The notes under the pieces: model-generated
The model's database searches: none
The model's input: only the letters and a program-made list of their open reading frames with translations
What the model was told of the DNA's origin: nothing
Translations under genes and position numbers: made by a program
Shown: positions 24,640 to 39,600 of the stretch, in pieces
Numbering within the stretch: the first letter of the stretch is position 1
Layout of the letters: each line of letters opens with the position of its first letter
Assembly (NCBI RefSeq): GCF_000224145.3
Contig: NC_020167.2
Coordinates: forward strand, 4,083,027 to 4,147,026
DNA: 64,000 nt
Source of the DNA: Ciona intestinalis
Lineage: Eukaryota > Chordata > Ascidiacea > Phlebobranchia > Cionidae
Direction: 5' to 3'

Positions 24640-27600
24640 CTACTTTTGATCGGGCGTCGATTTTCGCTTACGACTTCGCACTGGCTTGGGGTTGGAGTTG
24701 CCTCCGTTTCCAGACGCTAATTGTTGAAGGTGCTGCGCCAAAGCCATCTGTGAGTAAAAAATTAGAATTGTAAATAAAAAGCAAAAAATCTCTAACAAAG
24801 TTAGAATTGATAATAAAAGTAAAAAATGTTTCAAATAAAAGTAAAAAATGTTTAAGTAGAAAGTAAAAAATGTTTAAGTAGAAAGTTAAAATTTTAAAAA
24901 GGGTACTAATGTAGCATAGGTAAACGAGTACATACTGGCTTTACGAAACCCTGTTATTCTACAGCTTATCCTAAACAAGTAAAATTTAAGTAACTTGTAG
25001 TGTCTCGTATTTGGCAGCTACATGCAACTTACCTGTGGTGATGACGACTGTTCAATGGGCGACGAACGAACCGTGTTCAGAACCAGTTGTTGCCCAGCTC
25101 GTATTGGAAGCTGCTGTATTGTGTTCTGCAAAGGTTGTATAAAATTTACTGATGTTTTTTTTTCAGAGTGGTATTGCTATAGGGGCGATATGGCTATGGG
25201 AGAAAAAGTAACGCCAATGTCTTTGCAAAGGTGTTGACGTGGCCACCCTATATAAAGTATAAAGTATTGTTTTTGCAGACTGATGCTACTACTGTGGGCG
25301 TATGAGCAAGACAATTAATTGCCCCAATTGAACAGTTATGGGTTTTTTCAAAATCCATGCATAAAACCGCCAAAAACCCCAAACCCACATAGTAACATAA
25401 CCAAACAGTACCCAAGTGCTTTAAAACCCCTAAATTTGCCCTGGTATCTGTGGATAAAATAAGTTAAATAAATGTAACCAAATCAAGTTATGTCTTACCG
25501 CGCCTGACACTTGCAAAAGTTGCACGGGTTGTTGAGCGTTCGTTCCTCGCACATTAAACGTGATAGTTCCTCCTTTGTTGTCTGATTGTTGAGTCATTTG
25601 CTGTTGGATGCGATTGCTGGTGACAGCCCGAACTTGACCTATTTGACCTAGAGGACATAAACAGCTATTATTAAAACAACAAGTGCATTTAAAGCAACAA
25701 AACAGCAGTTGTTAAAACACGCTTACAGTTTAAAACATATTTCCATTAAATTGAAAGAAAATAATGGTTTTTGCTCCACCCAAGCAGACAAACAAGTCGT
25801 TTATGTTTAAATAATGCCTAAGTTTGTCAGTACAAATAAACACCTTGCACATTGTTGTTATTGTTGGTGAGTATGGTTATAGGAGTGGATGAAACATCAC
25901 TGGTAGCCACGGTGAAATGTTGTTCCGTCATCTTGGATGTTTGTGGTTTATCTTGGTTTACTATGTATGATAATAGGATAGGAAAACAGTTGACAAAGTT
26001 TAGATTAAGCTTTAAGTAAAGTTGCATATATAGTTTAAGTAAATATAACATATTTTGAGGTGTATGAAACAGAACACCCGTGTTTAACAACTGTCATTTC
26101 CCGGCCACGCGAGGATAGGATAAAGTAAGTAACATTCAGACATTTATTCAACATAAGTTAGAACAGTGGGTAGAAGAAAACAAGTTCGGAATAATAAAAA
26201 TAAAGTACGACTGCAATAAAACAAAAGTAATTAGTATAAAAATAAACAAAAAAATCAAATTTAAAGAAAGTTACGCAGCTAACTTGTAAATACATGCACG
26301 CGGTGTATGAATCCACTATGCATGGTTTACAAAATAGGACCCAAATTACAACCAACCGAGTTAAAAATAAACACTGTATGCAGTCAACTTACACTGAGCA
26401 GCTATTTGTGCAGCTAGCGCAGGTGGTAGTTGTGAAGCAGGTATAGTGAGCGTACCACCGGGTAATCTGGATCCCGATAACTGGATGTTGCCTAGTATGG
26501 TGGGAGGTTGTTGGGAGATCACGTTTCTTCCTCCGCTGGGGAAGCAAGAAAGAAATTGTTGTGTTCGATTAATATTCCGTTACCAGACGTAATGTAAATA
26601 AACTTTGCTTCAACCTGTAGTCACGAATGGGTTGTCCAAATTATCAGCCACACATAAAAAAATAAAAAATCTCCCAAAATAATCACCCACAAAGTAACAT
26701 ACTTGATAACTTGTAAGCTGAGTAGCTGACACAAGGTGTTTAAAACAGAACACCCAGGTTATAAGTTATAACGACTGTTGTTTTTCGGCCACGGGAGGAT
26801 AAAGTAAGTTCCGTTCACTCAAACTTTTACCGGCTCAGCTGTATAAAACTTAGTGTATTTCCGAAGTTTTACATTTCCTGATAAAGTTTTGCAGGATGGA
26901 AAAAAATCGGAAATAAACTACGTTTTACCCCAGATGAGCCGCTGAAAAATGATTTAATATATTATTTATATTTTGTAATTGTGGGTATGGCTCTACAGGG
27001 TGACACAACTTGTGTCTTGTCCAAGGACACATACTCCTATCAATTTGGTATTAGTGTCGAGCATCCAACCCAGTATCCTTCGGTTACATTTTTTTTATTA
27101 AAAACTGCTTAAACAAATTTTAAGAGTGCACAAAATGATTATAATACTCACCCTAATATATTGATAGCAACTTGATGTGTTGTAGTAGTGGGTGGACCAC
27201 TTGCGATTGACACCGGCATTCTTATGATTGTGTTTTGCTGCTGCTGAGGTGGTTTCTGTAACCTTACCTGCCCTACTACTTGTTGTTGCTGTGTGTTAAG
27301 TGCCATGCTCAATGGAAGTTGTACACTGACAGATCCACCTTGGTTTAAAGTGTTCTGCATGCTCTATATAGAGGGTAAAAATGCAAAAAAAACAGAGTGG
27401 TATAAAATGTATACTTCTGTAAAATGCCTTTTTTAGTAAAACACCTTTTGTAAAATTCATGAAAATTTTTATATTTTAAAACTGTTGTTAAGGTAATTTA
27501 TTTCTCCATTTGACAACATGAAAATTTTCAAACTAAAGAGGATTTGCATTTTCCTAACTGTTGATACCAAGTTACCAGGTGAAGCCAACTTACCATAAGT

Positions 27601-30600
27601 TGATCAAAGTTTTGGATCAAATTATTGTTGGGGGCGGGACTTGATGATTCCTGGGGTGTGGGGGTGATCAGGGGAGTCCCCGATCGTTGGTTGTTGTTGA
27701 ATGTAAGTTGCTGTTGGCCTGAGGTAACCAATTGACATCATTACAGAATTATGACATCACTACACTGAATTATGACATCAATATACCAAGTTATGACTAG
27801 GGATGGGCCGAATCGAATCCGAATCCGAATATTCGGCGTTGTTCGACGCATTTTTAGGTATTCGATCGAATCCGAATATGCGTGGTCGAATCCGAATACT
27901 TTCTATTGCCCACGAAATACCACACACACACTACTAAATTCGCCAAAACAGTAATTTCGTGATCGTCTGAATATAAAAAATCTTGATTTTACAACCAACA
28001 ATTACGCGGGTTTCACATTAGAGTTTATAACGTAACTAAGTTCACACAAATTTCGTTCGAATTTACTCTTAAGAAAGTAACGAATCGCAGCGCCTACGAA
28101 CTACTTAATGGCCTATGTTTCCGCGTATGATTTGGTAATTAAAAGCGAAAAATCGTAAAACTATTTTTATTTAATATTGCAAAATCTTCTGTAACAGTTA
28201 TAAATAATGTNNNNNNNNNNNNNNNNNNNNNNNNNNNNNNNNNNNNNNNNNNNNNNNNNNTTCCTTATGGCGCACTCTCAGAAGCTTAGCTTTATACAAT
28301 GTCCGATTCCATATTTAAAAATTAACGAAACTATTACAATTTATAAATTTTACATGCCTGGCTACAGGTAAAATACGATAAAACAAAATATGAATTAAAT
28401 TCGACCGTATTCATAACGAAAAATCTACTCGTCAATACAACGTTTTAACTTTGTACTTCTGGATCCTATAATGGTGTAGAAATCGAGTAAACCTTTGATG
28501 GCATGTGGCCAATAGCCGGTGCGTCGCCTTTTATATGCACTCGGCCGGCGTTGATTGACAGGTTTTTAATTAATTTCCCGGCTCGCAGATAACGCTACGA
28601 TAGAACGATACCAATAGAAACGACGCTGGATATGCACCGGTTATACAATTTCATTTGTTTCACCGCAGTAAATTAGTTGAATGACGTCATCGAATATTCG
28701 GATTCGATCGAATATTAGACCCTAGATATTCGGATTCGTCGAATCCGAATAGTTTTGATCTCAGCCCATCCCTAGTTATGACATCATCACACAATAATGA
28801 CATCATTACATCAATATACTGAATTATGACATCACTACACAATTATGACATCACTATACCCAGTTATGACATCACTATACCAAGTTATGACATCACACAG
28901 TTCTACAAACAGTTTAAACATCTACCTGTAGTAAATCCGGACTGTGTGGTGAAATTGAAAACATCTTGAGAATTTTGCCGACTTCGTTTTCCACTGGAAG
29001 GACCTGCTTCCTTGATCTGATACACACCACCGTCAGCGCCAGTTAGCAGGTTGAAAGTTTCGCCGTTCAGCGAGCTGAGGCGTTGACCCACTACTCGGGT
29101 ACCGGGTATGGGGCTTTGCAGGGGTACGGGGGATGGGGCCGATATTGTTGGGGTTTGTTGGTGGGTTACTTGCCGGGGCAACGGGAACATAAAGGAACTG
29201 TAGAAGGGTTAGTGTCAGTTGATCAATAATGTAATATACAAACATAATTCAATGGTATACCATAATCTAGATCATTTTAGATACAAGATTTTTAATTTTT
29301 TTTGTATAGTTAATATAAACGTATAAACTAGATAAGACTGATCAGAGTAGTTTAAACTAAACATTTTGTTAAAAAACTTGCATTTCTTTAATTCATTAAA
29401 TCCTGCTATGTAACTTCACACAGCGTACACCAAACCTAAACACTATAAAAAAATCCATTTTTGCCTATTTTTTGTCTTCATTGTAAGTTGTAACCGAAGA
29501 GAAGAATAAAAACAGCAGTATATGTAGGTAAGGTAGTAAATTAGCCATTTGTTTACCTCTGTGAAGAAGGCTGTAGGGTAATGGTGTTCAAAGTGGGCGT
29601 GGTGATTACTGGCTGCTGATTGGTTGAAGCAGTGGGTGGGGCTTGTGCAGGGAAGGTTGTGATTCGTTGAGGATTAATAGGTAGAGGTTGGATAGGTGCT
29701 GGCTTCGCAATGTTGTCCTAAAGTAAAATGTTGGTTCTATTGTGAGTTAACTGAATGATAAGGTTATAATACAAAACAAAAAATATTTTGATGGTAGAAT
29801 GCTTATGAGTGGTAGAATGCTTATTTAAAAATTATTTTGAAATTTATTGAAAAATAACTTTTGTCTTTTATTACCAAATTATTACCAATTTATTTAGAAT
29901 ATTAGTTTTAAATATACTTAATTTGACACAGAGATGTTTTATATTTTAAATAGTGAATTTCTAAAGTGAGGCATACCATGGTATTTAGGATTCAGCGTAC
30001 TTGAACAAGCTCTGTCACTACTTACATTCACTTTCAGTTTGTGCCAATGTTTTGCAGGTATATTGTTAATGGAACCAACTGAGTACAATGATTTATCTTG
30101 CTCAAGCTGCCAGGGTTGTTGCTGTAATGGGATCTGGTACTTGGCTGTGTTTTGCTGCAGTGGGCGACTCTGGACAAATAAAAATATTAGTTTTGTATTA
30201 CAGTATGCAGTTAAGCCTAATAAATGTGCACTTTATAATCTCTTAAGGAATAATGTGTGAACACATGTTGCGTACCACATATACTTTACTTATTATTAGC
30301 CAGTAAATTGTGATGAAATATATATATAAATTGCACAAAGCTAAAAAAGTTCATTTTAGGCACAAACAGTAGTGGAACTATCCCTGGTTCCTGAATGTGA
30401 ACTGCCTTCAGACCTCACCCATATAGAATGGAATGAGCACAGTGAGGTCCTATAATACAGCTTAAAGGGCACATATTAGGGGACATGTACATACCACAGT
30501 AACAGTAGCAGGTCTTCTACCATCCTCAGCAAATAATTCCTGGTATTGGAGAATGTATAAGTTTGCCCTGTGTTCGGTGCCAAGCGAGAATCTAAAAATG

Positions 30601-33600
30601 AACATTTGAGACAATCCTTAAAAACAGTACGTATGCTTAATCATGTAAATACTACTGTGTGTTCAGCTAAGGTTACTATTGACTACAGTTAAAGTGAAAA
30701 GTCAGCCAAAACATTTACAAAAACAACAAATCTTTTTTAGCCAAATTTTGACCAGAAATAATCCGGCATAGCCTATAAAATAGCTCAAATAAGTGATTGT
30801 ACCAAGAAATTTCCAGGCTAGTTTTAATATGAACATAACAGCTTATATATATATGACATAATTGTGACAAGATTATTTTGTTTCTAAACTGACATACATG
30901 AAAATTAAGACAACTGTGTCATATATATTTTGGCTATTGTTTATACTAAAACAGACCAGAAGAATATAAAATATATGTCAGAAAAGCTGTTTTGAATTTA
31001 TATCATGCATAACAGTATTTCATATACAAAAGTGTCATAGCAGCTTTGTTACATCAATGTTGTTACCTGCAACTGTTAGAAATGTCCCTTCCAGTTTCCC
31101 CTTGTATATATTTATTGGACTGCAACTTGCCAAAGTAATGCATATCAGAAGGACGTTGTAATATTTTAATAAGTGAATAAACATCACGATTTGCACCTTC
31201 AGATTTCAAATGGACTTGCTGCACCTCAAGCTACATTTCAAACAAGAAAGTAAGTTTAGACAAATCTACTTTTCAGCAATGTCGTTTGTAAAAATGGCAG
31301 AGTGTCATAGTTAATGAAATTAACAAAATAATGTCACTAAAAAAGTGCCATTGTTAATAAAATAACAAAAAATAATGTAACAACTAAAAAAGTGGTGTTG
31401 AAAAAGAAAGAAAAAAGAAAGTAATCTAACAAAGGTTTACCAGTGTAAAAATCTAGAATTAAATTGTCATTACAATGTAGATCATATTTGTGGTAAAAAG
31501 TTTATGTAAAATATGATATTAAGTTCTTACCAAGTCAGAGTCTGTGATAGAAGGTGGACGGGGAGTGAGAGCTTTTGCATAATTTCCAACTTCTATCTCA
31601 CTGTTTGGTGGATCAAGGTCAAATGGAACTTTCCTCCAGGTATCTACAATCTGAATGGGAAATCAATGAAAGTGACTAAATATAACGCAATTACTCTTTC
31701 AAGATTAGAAACCATCTTTTTAACATGGATGTTCTGTTTCATACACATTATGCCAGCTTTCAAGTTGCCACATAGGCACATTTTTTGGAATTTTTCACAT
31801 ATGGCTGACAGTGTAGACAACCAATAAAGGACCATTGGGTTGGAGAAATTGCTATTAACTGTTAGGTAACTCACATAGGCACATACCCCCACAATGGTGG
31901 CAGTGTGGAGCTCAATATCTTAGATATCCTACTGCATACAATGTTTAACATTATATTTTATTTCTTTGGTCATGGCATCAACAGTCATCTTGGGCATTTC
32001 ACTTTTAGGCACAGCGGTGTTGGGGTAATGGGCCAAATCTGGCCTAAATCCTGGGTCCTTAAAACCTTAATCATACAGAATAAAGAGAATATATAAAAAG
32101 TAAAAATCATATGTCTTAAAACCTCACGTTCTTAGGCAGCCTTATATCAGTAGCAGGAGGACTTTTTCTTGAAGATCGAAGTTTTTTCATGAAATCAAAA
32201 AGTTTCAGTGACTCAGGTGCTGGTCTTGTACTCTGCACCTTTCTTCTTTTTAAACCTAACAAACCATTGCGTCGTACACACCTGGATTTAAAACGAAGTC
32301 TGTTGTAAGAACCAAAAAAAATGAAAAATATCTTTATCATTTTTACATACATTGATAGAAAAAACGGTAACTAAAAACTGATATTGAACAGAATTGAGTT
32401 CAAAATGGTCATTTGTGTTATTGCTTGGGGTTAAATATTTGATTGAAATCGGTCAGTCAATTTTTTTCCAACCTTGTCTAAAGAATTTTGGAAGATCAAA
32501 TGGAGTGACTTCTAAAGATTAAACAGGACTGCGGCCCTAAAAAATTGTGGCTATAAAAATAATGTTCTTCCAAACCAATAGTTTGCCATAGTTTCAGAAT
32601 ATTTTACTAGGCCAGTTCTCCACTGTGCACACAATTAAACATGGACAGTGACGTATGAAATGTATTTTACTGGACAAAATAAATGCCACATCCAGGATCT
32701 GAGAACCATTAGCAGTTAAAATTGTGAAAAAGTAAATTGTTGGTGGGTTTGTCTTACTGTTGAAAAGGTCTTGTTTTGAAGAATTTATTTCGAGCTTGCA
32801 GAATGTTTTTAACAATACCAACAGAGGGAGAAGGATCAAGACAGAGTGGTTCAGTTGTTCCTAATGTCAGATAGCTCTCCAAAGATAATCTACATTAAGA
32901 GACTATGTTACTATTTTGCAATATAACAATTTAAAAGTATTGCATATTGCTGTTGATTATTTACTTACTAAGTAACTTTTAAAAAATTCAATTAGGAATT
33001 GTTAAAATCAATTTTTGGTTTTTATTAACTTTAGTTAATGTGTAATTTTTTTTAACTTTAACAAACAAACAATAGAAAAAATGGTTACCTATCTTCTGCT
33101 GTCCATCGGAAAGATTTTGAAGTTTCATTCACAATGTTATTGGCATCACTCAGCAGTGTCTGTGGTGTAATAGATTCAAATCAAAACAAATATCATGTTA
33201 TCTCTGTCATACTGTGGGGTTAAATAAGCGCAATACACAGCTTGAATAAGCATAATACTGTCTTTAAACAATCCATGACAGTTTAAAGAAGGATAAATTA
33301 GACCACTTGTCTCTTTATAACTTCACCAAATTATGTTTGTGTATTTAAGAATTTCGAGGAAAATAGAATTTTCTGGTAGAAAAAAACTACAATGACAAAG
33401 CTATTTTATTGTTTTTGAAATGATAGAGTACAATATAAGTTTACCATATTTATAGTGGATTTAGTAGCTTTTTATCTGCAACATGCTTGGTAAGAGATAT
33501 TGAATAAGAAAGTTGTTTAGTTAATATCTTGTGACAATCAGGTTGTTGTCCAGTAAAAAAAACAAATTTTGCCAAATATATAATGGTCTTCCTCTATTGG

Positions 33601-36600
33601 ACATTTTAATATACATTTTTACATGATATATGTTAGTAGCATATATATTTGCTTATGACATTTGCCAGCACTTTTGTTACATGGCACCGTACAAAAACAA
33701 TAGTACTTATTATTTTCAAGTTTTCAAGTATCACATAACCACTCGAAAGGTTTTTCAGTTTATTGGATTAATATTCAAGTGTCAGAGCTACTTCTGGCTG
33801 AAAAAGGGAATCCAGATATTGGGTTTATGCCACAAACCACTGTATGGCTGCTACTGTGCCACAATGTGATGGCCTGTAACAACAAAACTTTAATCTTATT
33901 TGTTCATTTGTGGCTGGGCCGGACAATACACCACTTGTGGTATAGCTGGGAGAAATTGGATGTTTTCAAAGAATGTTCCCCCGTTTCTTATCGTAAGCTT
34001 ACTTTGATATATATCAGTGGTCAAGCTAACACGGATGTACTGACCGTGTATTAAGTGTAAGTGGATTTAGACCAAGAGCATTTGAAAAGGGCTTCAATAG
34101 TTACTTATTATGCCCATTAAAGTGCACAGATTAACTTTTTTTATTTGAAATTGGTTAGATTTGTAAATGAACAAACAGTTTTATTAATTCAGACTTTAGG
34201 GAATAAAAAGATAGTAAAAGGGCAATGGCACTGAAAGACCACCAACAAAATGGGTCTGTATGTTTATGGAGTTTAGTGATGGTCATTTACTTAATAGTTC
34301 AAAGCAGATGGATTTCATTAACAGAAGCTGACACAATTCGATGTCCTTCTGTATGCTTGTGTGACAATAAAGAAAAGTTTGTAATGTGCCAAGAAAAAAA
34401 CCTGTCTCATCTGCCTTTTCCATTACCGAGTGAGACACATATTTTGGGATTGTCCCAAAATCATTTCACTGGACTGACAAGCAGCATGTTTATTGATACT
34501 GGATTAGAAGAAAGTCTACAATCCTTGGTTCTGTATGATAACCGCATAGCTAGTATCGAACCTGGCAGTTTCTTGGGCTTACAAAAACTCTCTAATCTCT
34601 GGCTTTTTGGAAATCAGTTGACCACGCTTGAAAAGGGAACATTTGAAGGAATGAATAAGCTAGCAGAACTAGATTTAAGCAGGAATTACTTAGTGAATAT
34701 TGAAGATGGTACGTTTGATGGTTTAAAAAAGTTGGAAGTGCTACATCTTTGGGGTAACAAACTGAAGACGCTGCACACAAATGCTTTCCAAGGACTGAAC
34801 AGTCTTTCTAATCTCTCTTTAGGTAAAATAAGTATTTTTATAAACAATTAAAAATAAATGACCCTTATATAAGCATGACCTAAAAAAAAACTGAAACATT
34901 GGTCAAAAATAAACTGCTAACAGATCTTTAAATCAGCAAACTGTAAAGATAAAACAATAAACTCCAATTTAATGTGAATTTCTTTCTGCAAAATCTCGTT
35001 TTTAGGTGATAACAAGTTCGAAGCGGTTCCATCTAATGCATTCCCCCACCTTACCAATCTAAGCTCGCTGGAATTACTGAACCTTCCAATTGAGAAACTA
35101 CAAGCGAGTGCATTCGTTGGTTTGAGCAATTTAAAAAGACTGCATATTGGAGACTGGCCACTCACACAAATAGGTAAAGTAATTTTAAAAGCTGACTGCT
35201 CTAATGAGTAGTCACCCAGTCAGTTAAGCCAGCTCCACAGTTTTAATAGTCTTAAAGTATTTTCCATCCAAGTGAATAAAGTTTTTTTGGTAAATTAATT
35301 TTATATAAAAGTGTTGCTACCATTTGACAAATTTAATCAGCAAAATCTACTACTATCACATCACAAACTTATATGGTTATTAGTCAAAGTATTTTTTAAA
35401 AACTGACAGATAAAGTATAATAGGGCATCTGGTACTACATGAACAATTAAGTGAAAGAGTTAATGTAGTTTTCTATAATTGAACCTGGTGGGCCAGAATA
35501 AACAGCTTTGTAGGATAAAAAATAGTAAGCTGTAGTGTGTATACAACGAATACACTGCATGTGCTTTTCAGATGAAGCAGCATTTGCAGGACTTGACAAC
35601 TTACGTTATCTCTCATTATATCGATGTAATTTGATAAAAGTTCCCCAACCTCAACTTTCATTTCTACCACATCTCAAACATCTTGTTTTAAGCAACAACA
35701 AAAATATTAGAAGGTAGGAAATATTGTCATGAAGTATTTTAATACTCTCATGAATTCTGCAATTAAAATGCTAAAAAAATGTTTTTGCGTTACATAAACT
35801 GTTACGGCATGGTTTAAAATAAATCAATCTGTTCTACAGTCCAAAAATATATTTTTTTGGGGGCTTTCATTTATAATTTTGCTTTGATAAAAGGTTAGTA
35901 AACCTCCCCCCAATTTGAGTGGTGTTTACCCTGATAAACGTGAGCTAAAGAAATGGTAAAAAATTGGTCACAAACAAACTGCTACAAGATCTTTATCAAA
36001 TTTAAGTTTACATTACAAAAAAATGAAATCAAATATTTTTTACACGTAATAGACAACATTGACAAATTTTTTTTTTTCTCAGTTTAAAGCGGGATGACTT
36101 CCAAGGGAATCTGGAATTAGAAGACCTTTTTTTATCCAACATTGGGCTTAGCACAATACATGAGAGTCCATTTCATTTGCTTACTTCAGTGAAGAATTTG
36201 GATTTGTCAGTGAATAAACTGTCTGTACTACCATCCCATGCATTCTTACAGGTATGTGCTTTTTAAAATTACCTGAAAATATTTAGCAACTATTTCTAAC
36301 TACTTAAACCAGAGGCTAGATAGATCTATATACTTCATATTTAACTGGCTAATATATAAATAGGCCCAAGTTAGGTAAATGTACAGTAAACTGTAACTGT
36401 CTATTAATGGTTAATGTTTGATAAAATATGATAAAAAATAAGAACGACCATAAGAGAATATATAGTAAAGAGAAAAATGCCAATCTGTGCCAAAATCCAT
36501 ATCCCGGCCATTTCTCACTGAAGAACCTTACCTAACTCTTATAGAATAGAAGGGGAATGATACTTAAAAAGGAAATTATTTTCCTTTCAGATGGAGCATC

Positions 36601-39600
36601 TACATTCTCTAAATCTTTCCCACAATTCAATTCAAAGTCTGTCATATCCTCTGTTCATTCCACTAAGCGTGCTGAACAATGTGGACTTGCAGGGCAACCC
36701 ACTGGTTTGTGACTGTGACATTAAATGGTTGAGATTGCTTCGGGTAAGCAGAAATGATATGGAAAAGTGATCAGTCTTTAAAATTTAACATTTTCCTTAG
36801 GAAATGCGAATAAAAGAGCAGTTCACACTGAAAGGCCAATGCAGTGACCCTTCTATACTGGCAGGGAAAGACATTATAACATTACAGACCAGCAAGTTCA
36901 TTTGCCAAGCTCCAGTGTTTCATAAAAATAAAACGGTGATTGCAAGAATTGGCTCCAATGTATCGTTGTCATGCCAACCAGATGAAGGGGTGCCCACACC
37001 TAAGTCAATTTGGACAATAAAGCAGACAGACCACTCAACGGTAATATATATATTCTGACAGTTTTTTTAACCAATTCACAACGGTTTATAGGAGTCGCAA
37101 GGATGGGGGTTTATAATTTTTTAAATGTTCTTTATTTACTACCAAATGGGTAAACAAAATATAATAAAAAGCTGTCCCATCTTCCCCACCCTACCATAAA
37201 TGAACAAAGGATAAATAATATTATAAAATTAAATTAAGCAGAAAAATTTTCCTTTGACAGCATCTAGTTACAAAGAAGGATGGAACGCTCTTCATAACCA
37301 AAGTAAAAACATCAGATTACGGTGCTTACACATGCGAGGCAAGCAATAAACTTGGAAGTGCTGATCTTACTGTGTTTCTAGTGGAGCATGTACCAGGTAA
37401 AGAAGTAAAGTTCATAGTTTATGCTGATTATGTAACTATTCTATCCGATATGGAATAATGTCAAATTTTAATTTAATTATTTAACTTTGTCAGACGTTAA
37501 AAAATTGTCTTAACATCACTTCAGAAAAAGGCTGAAATGAGTTAGACCTAAATTACCAAGACAAAAAATATAATTTTATAACACCAATATGTTCTCTAAT
37601 TTGAGCTACAATATCTTAACCTGTTTCAAATTCTCAAGTTCCCTGTTACGGTGTAATTGGCTGTCTTCGTTATCAATATTATAAATAAATCAAATTTACC
37701 TATTTTGATTAATGTGTTTAGTTGCTCAAACAAGTGGTGGAGCAACAACTGGTATATTGGTGGGTCTTACTGTCATTGTTGTACTTGTATCAGTTGTTGT
37801 GTTGTACAGACGTTATGGTAAAGGAAAGTTTGGAAGTAGTTTATATGGTAAGTTTATTTATTTTTCTAATACATTAAGTGTATGTTTTTTAAGAATAAAG
37901 CAAGAGCAAAAAGGTGGGGAATATGTATTATTACAAATTTACAACTGATTTCATATATGACTGATTCTGATTCCACCCATAAACTGTTGACAGTAAAATC
38001 ATTAAAAACAAAAATAATGCAGGTCATATATAAAGTAAACTAAAGCTACTATTTACAGATGCAATGTTAGGGGAAACAGAGAACCAGCGACTTTCCATGA
38101 AAGGTTTATCAAAAGGAGCATAACTGTCACCACAACTGCAATAATTAGATAATATATAAAAATAATGTCTAACCTGCTGGGTGGGCCGCAGAAGGACAAA
38201 CTTTGTTTGAAAAGCATGAGGTCCGGCAGCAATTCTATAATCTCGAATCTCCGTTATTACACAACCAGAATAGAAAATATTCTTTTCCAAATTTTCGAAA
38301 GTTTTCATGAGTAGTGGGGGTATCTGTATTTATTGATGGTAATATATGAAGCAATGCATTTTGTATAGAGTATTATTATTATTTAAAAAGAGACTGTAAT
38401 TATAGTGTTGATACTGATGTTCATTATTTTAACGTAAAACCATTATTTTATATGTGCTTGTATTCTGGTGGCAATAAATATATTTATAAAGCAACATGAT
38501 TGGTTACTTACATGAACATGATACATTTATAATATATATATATATTTATATACACACACACATATATATATATATATTTAGCCTAAAAAAAGGCTGCAAA
38601 AACTTAGGTTGTAACCTGTAAGCTGATATAACGTGTATAAATTAGAACCCAGTTTATAGCTTCCAAAGTTGCCTAGCCATTAGATATAAATAAGTGATAT
38701 ATTTTCATTCTTGACTTACCTCTTCATTATCAATGTAGTCAAGCACATCATACTCAGTGTATGGAAGTTGAATAGTCTCCACATATTGTCCGTTACCACC
38801 ACGTAGCATAACAGAATAACCACCATCAAGAGGAAATAGGTTCACAATTAATCGATTCAAACTTTTATCTTTTGTGCACAGAGTTTCAAGTGTGTTATGT
38901 GAGAAACAAGCTCTCTGTAAACGACATTGGTTGCTATTGGTTTGTCTAAATTCGTTAAAAAAAGAACAAATATATAATCGATTTAACAGCCTACAAAAAA
39001 TATGTCAGTTCAATTTTATGGAAGGCTATGATTGTTCCTAAGAATTTTAAAATTAAAAATAATTGTCCCAAATTCCTTAAAAAAAGTCAATTCAATTTTA
39101 TGTAAATCTATTTATATAATTGTTCTTAGGAACCTAAAAATTTAAACATTTTTCCATAATACTTAAAAGCCAATTTGACAAACGTTTCAGGGGCAATAAC
39201 ACGCAAAATGCTTCTGCCATCCAACAACAGAATTAATAACAAATAAATCTATCTATGTATAAATATGATCAACATTTTACGAACCTTGGTTATCGGTTCC
39301 TCACCATCATCATCTTCCTCTTCTTCCACAAAGACATCGTGAAGTTGGCTGTGGATCGATCTCCACTTAGATGAGGATGGGAGCGACTTCTTTCTTACTT
39401 CACATTGTTCCGCACGCTGGATGATGTACTGAAAACATACACTTAAATATGGTATACTTAAATATCATAGTTTACCTAAATAAGCTATGTTAAATATATA
39501 TACATGACTAATTTTTGTGTGTTCCCTATGTTAAATATAAAATACTTGGTATATCAATTTGAATACATGGCATTGAATGGCAAATATCGAAGCAATTAAA

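Noticed and set aside
33630-34054. Two plus frames just before the LRR-Ig gene
   Set aside because: No acceptor/donor in phase with the receptor and no domain; the receptor has its own signal peptide at 34225.
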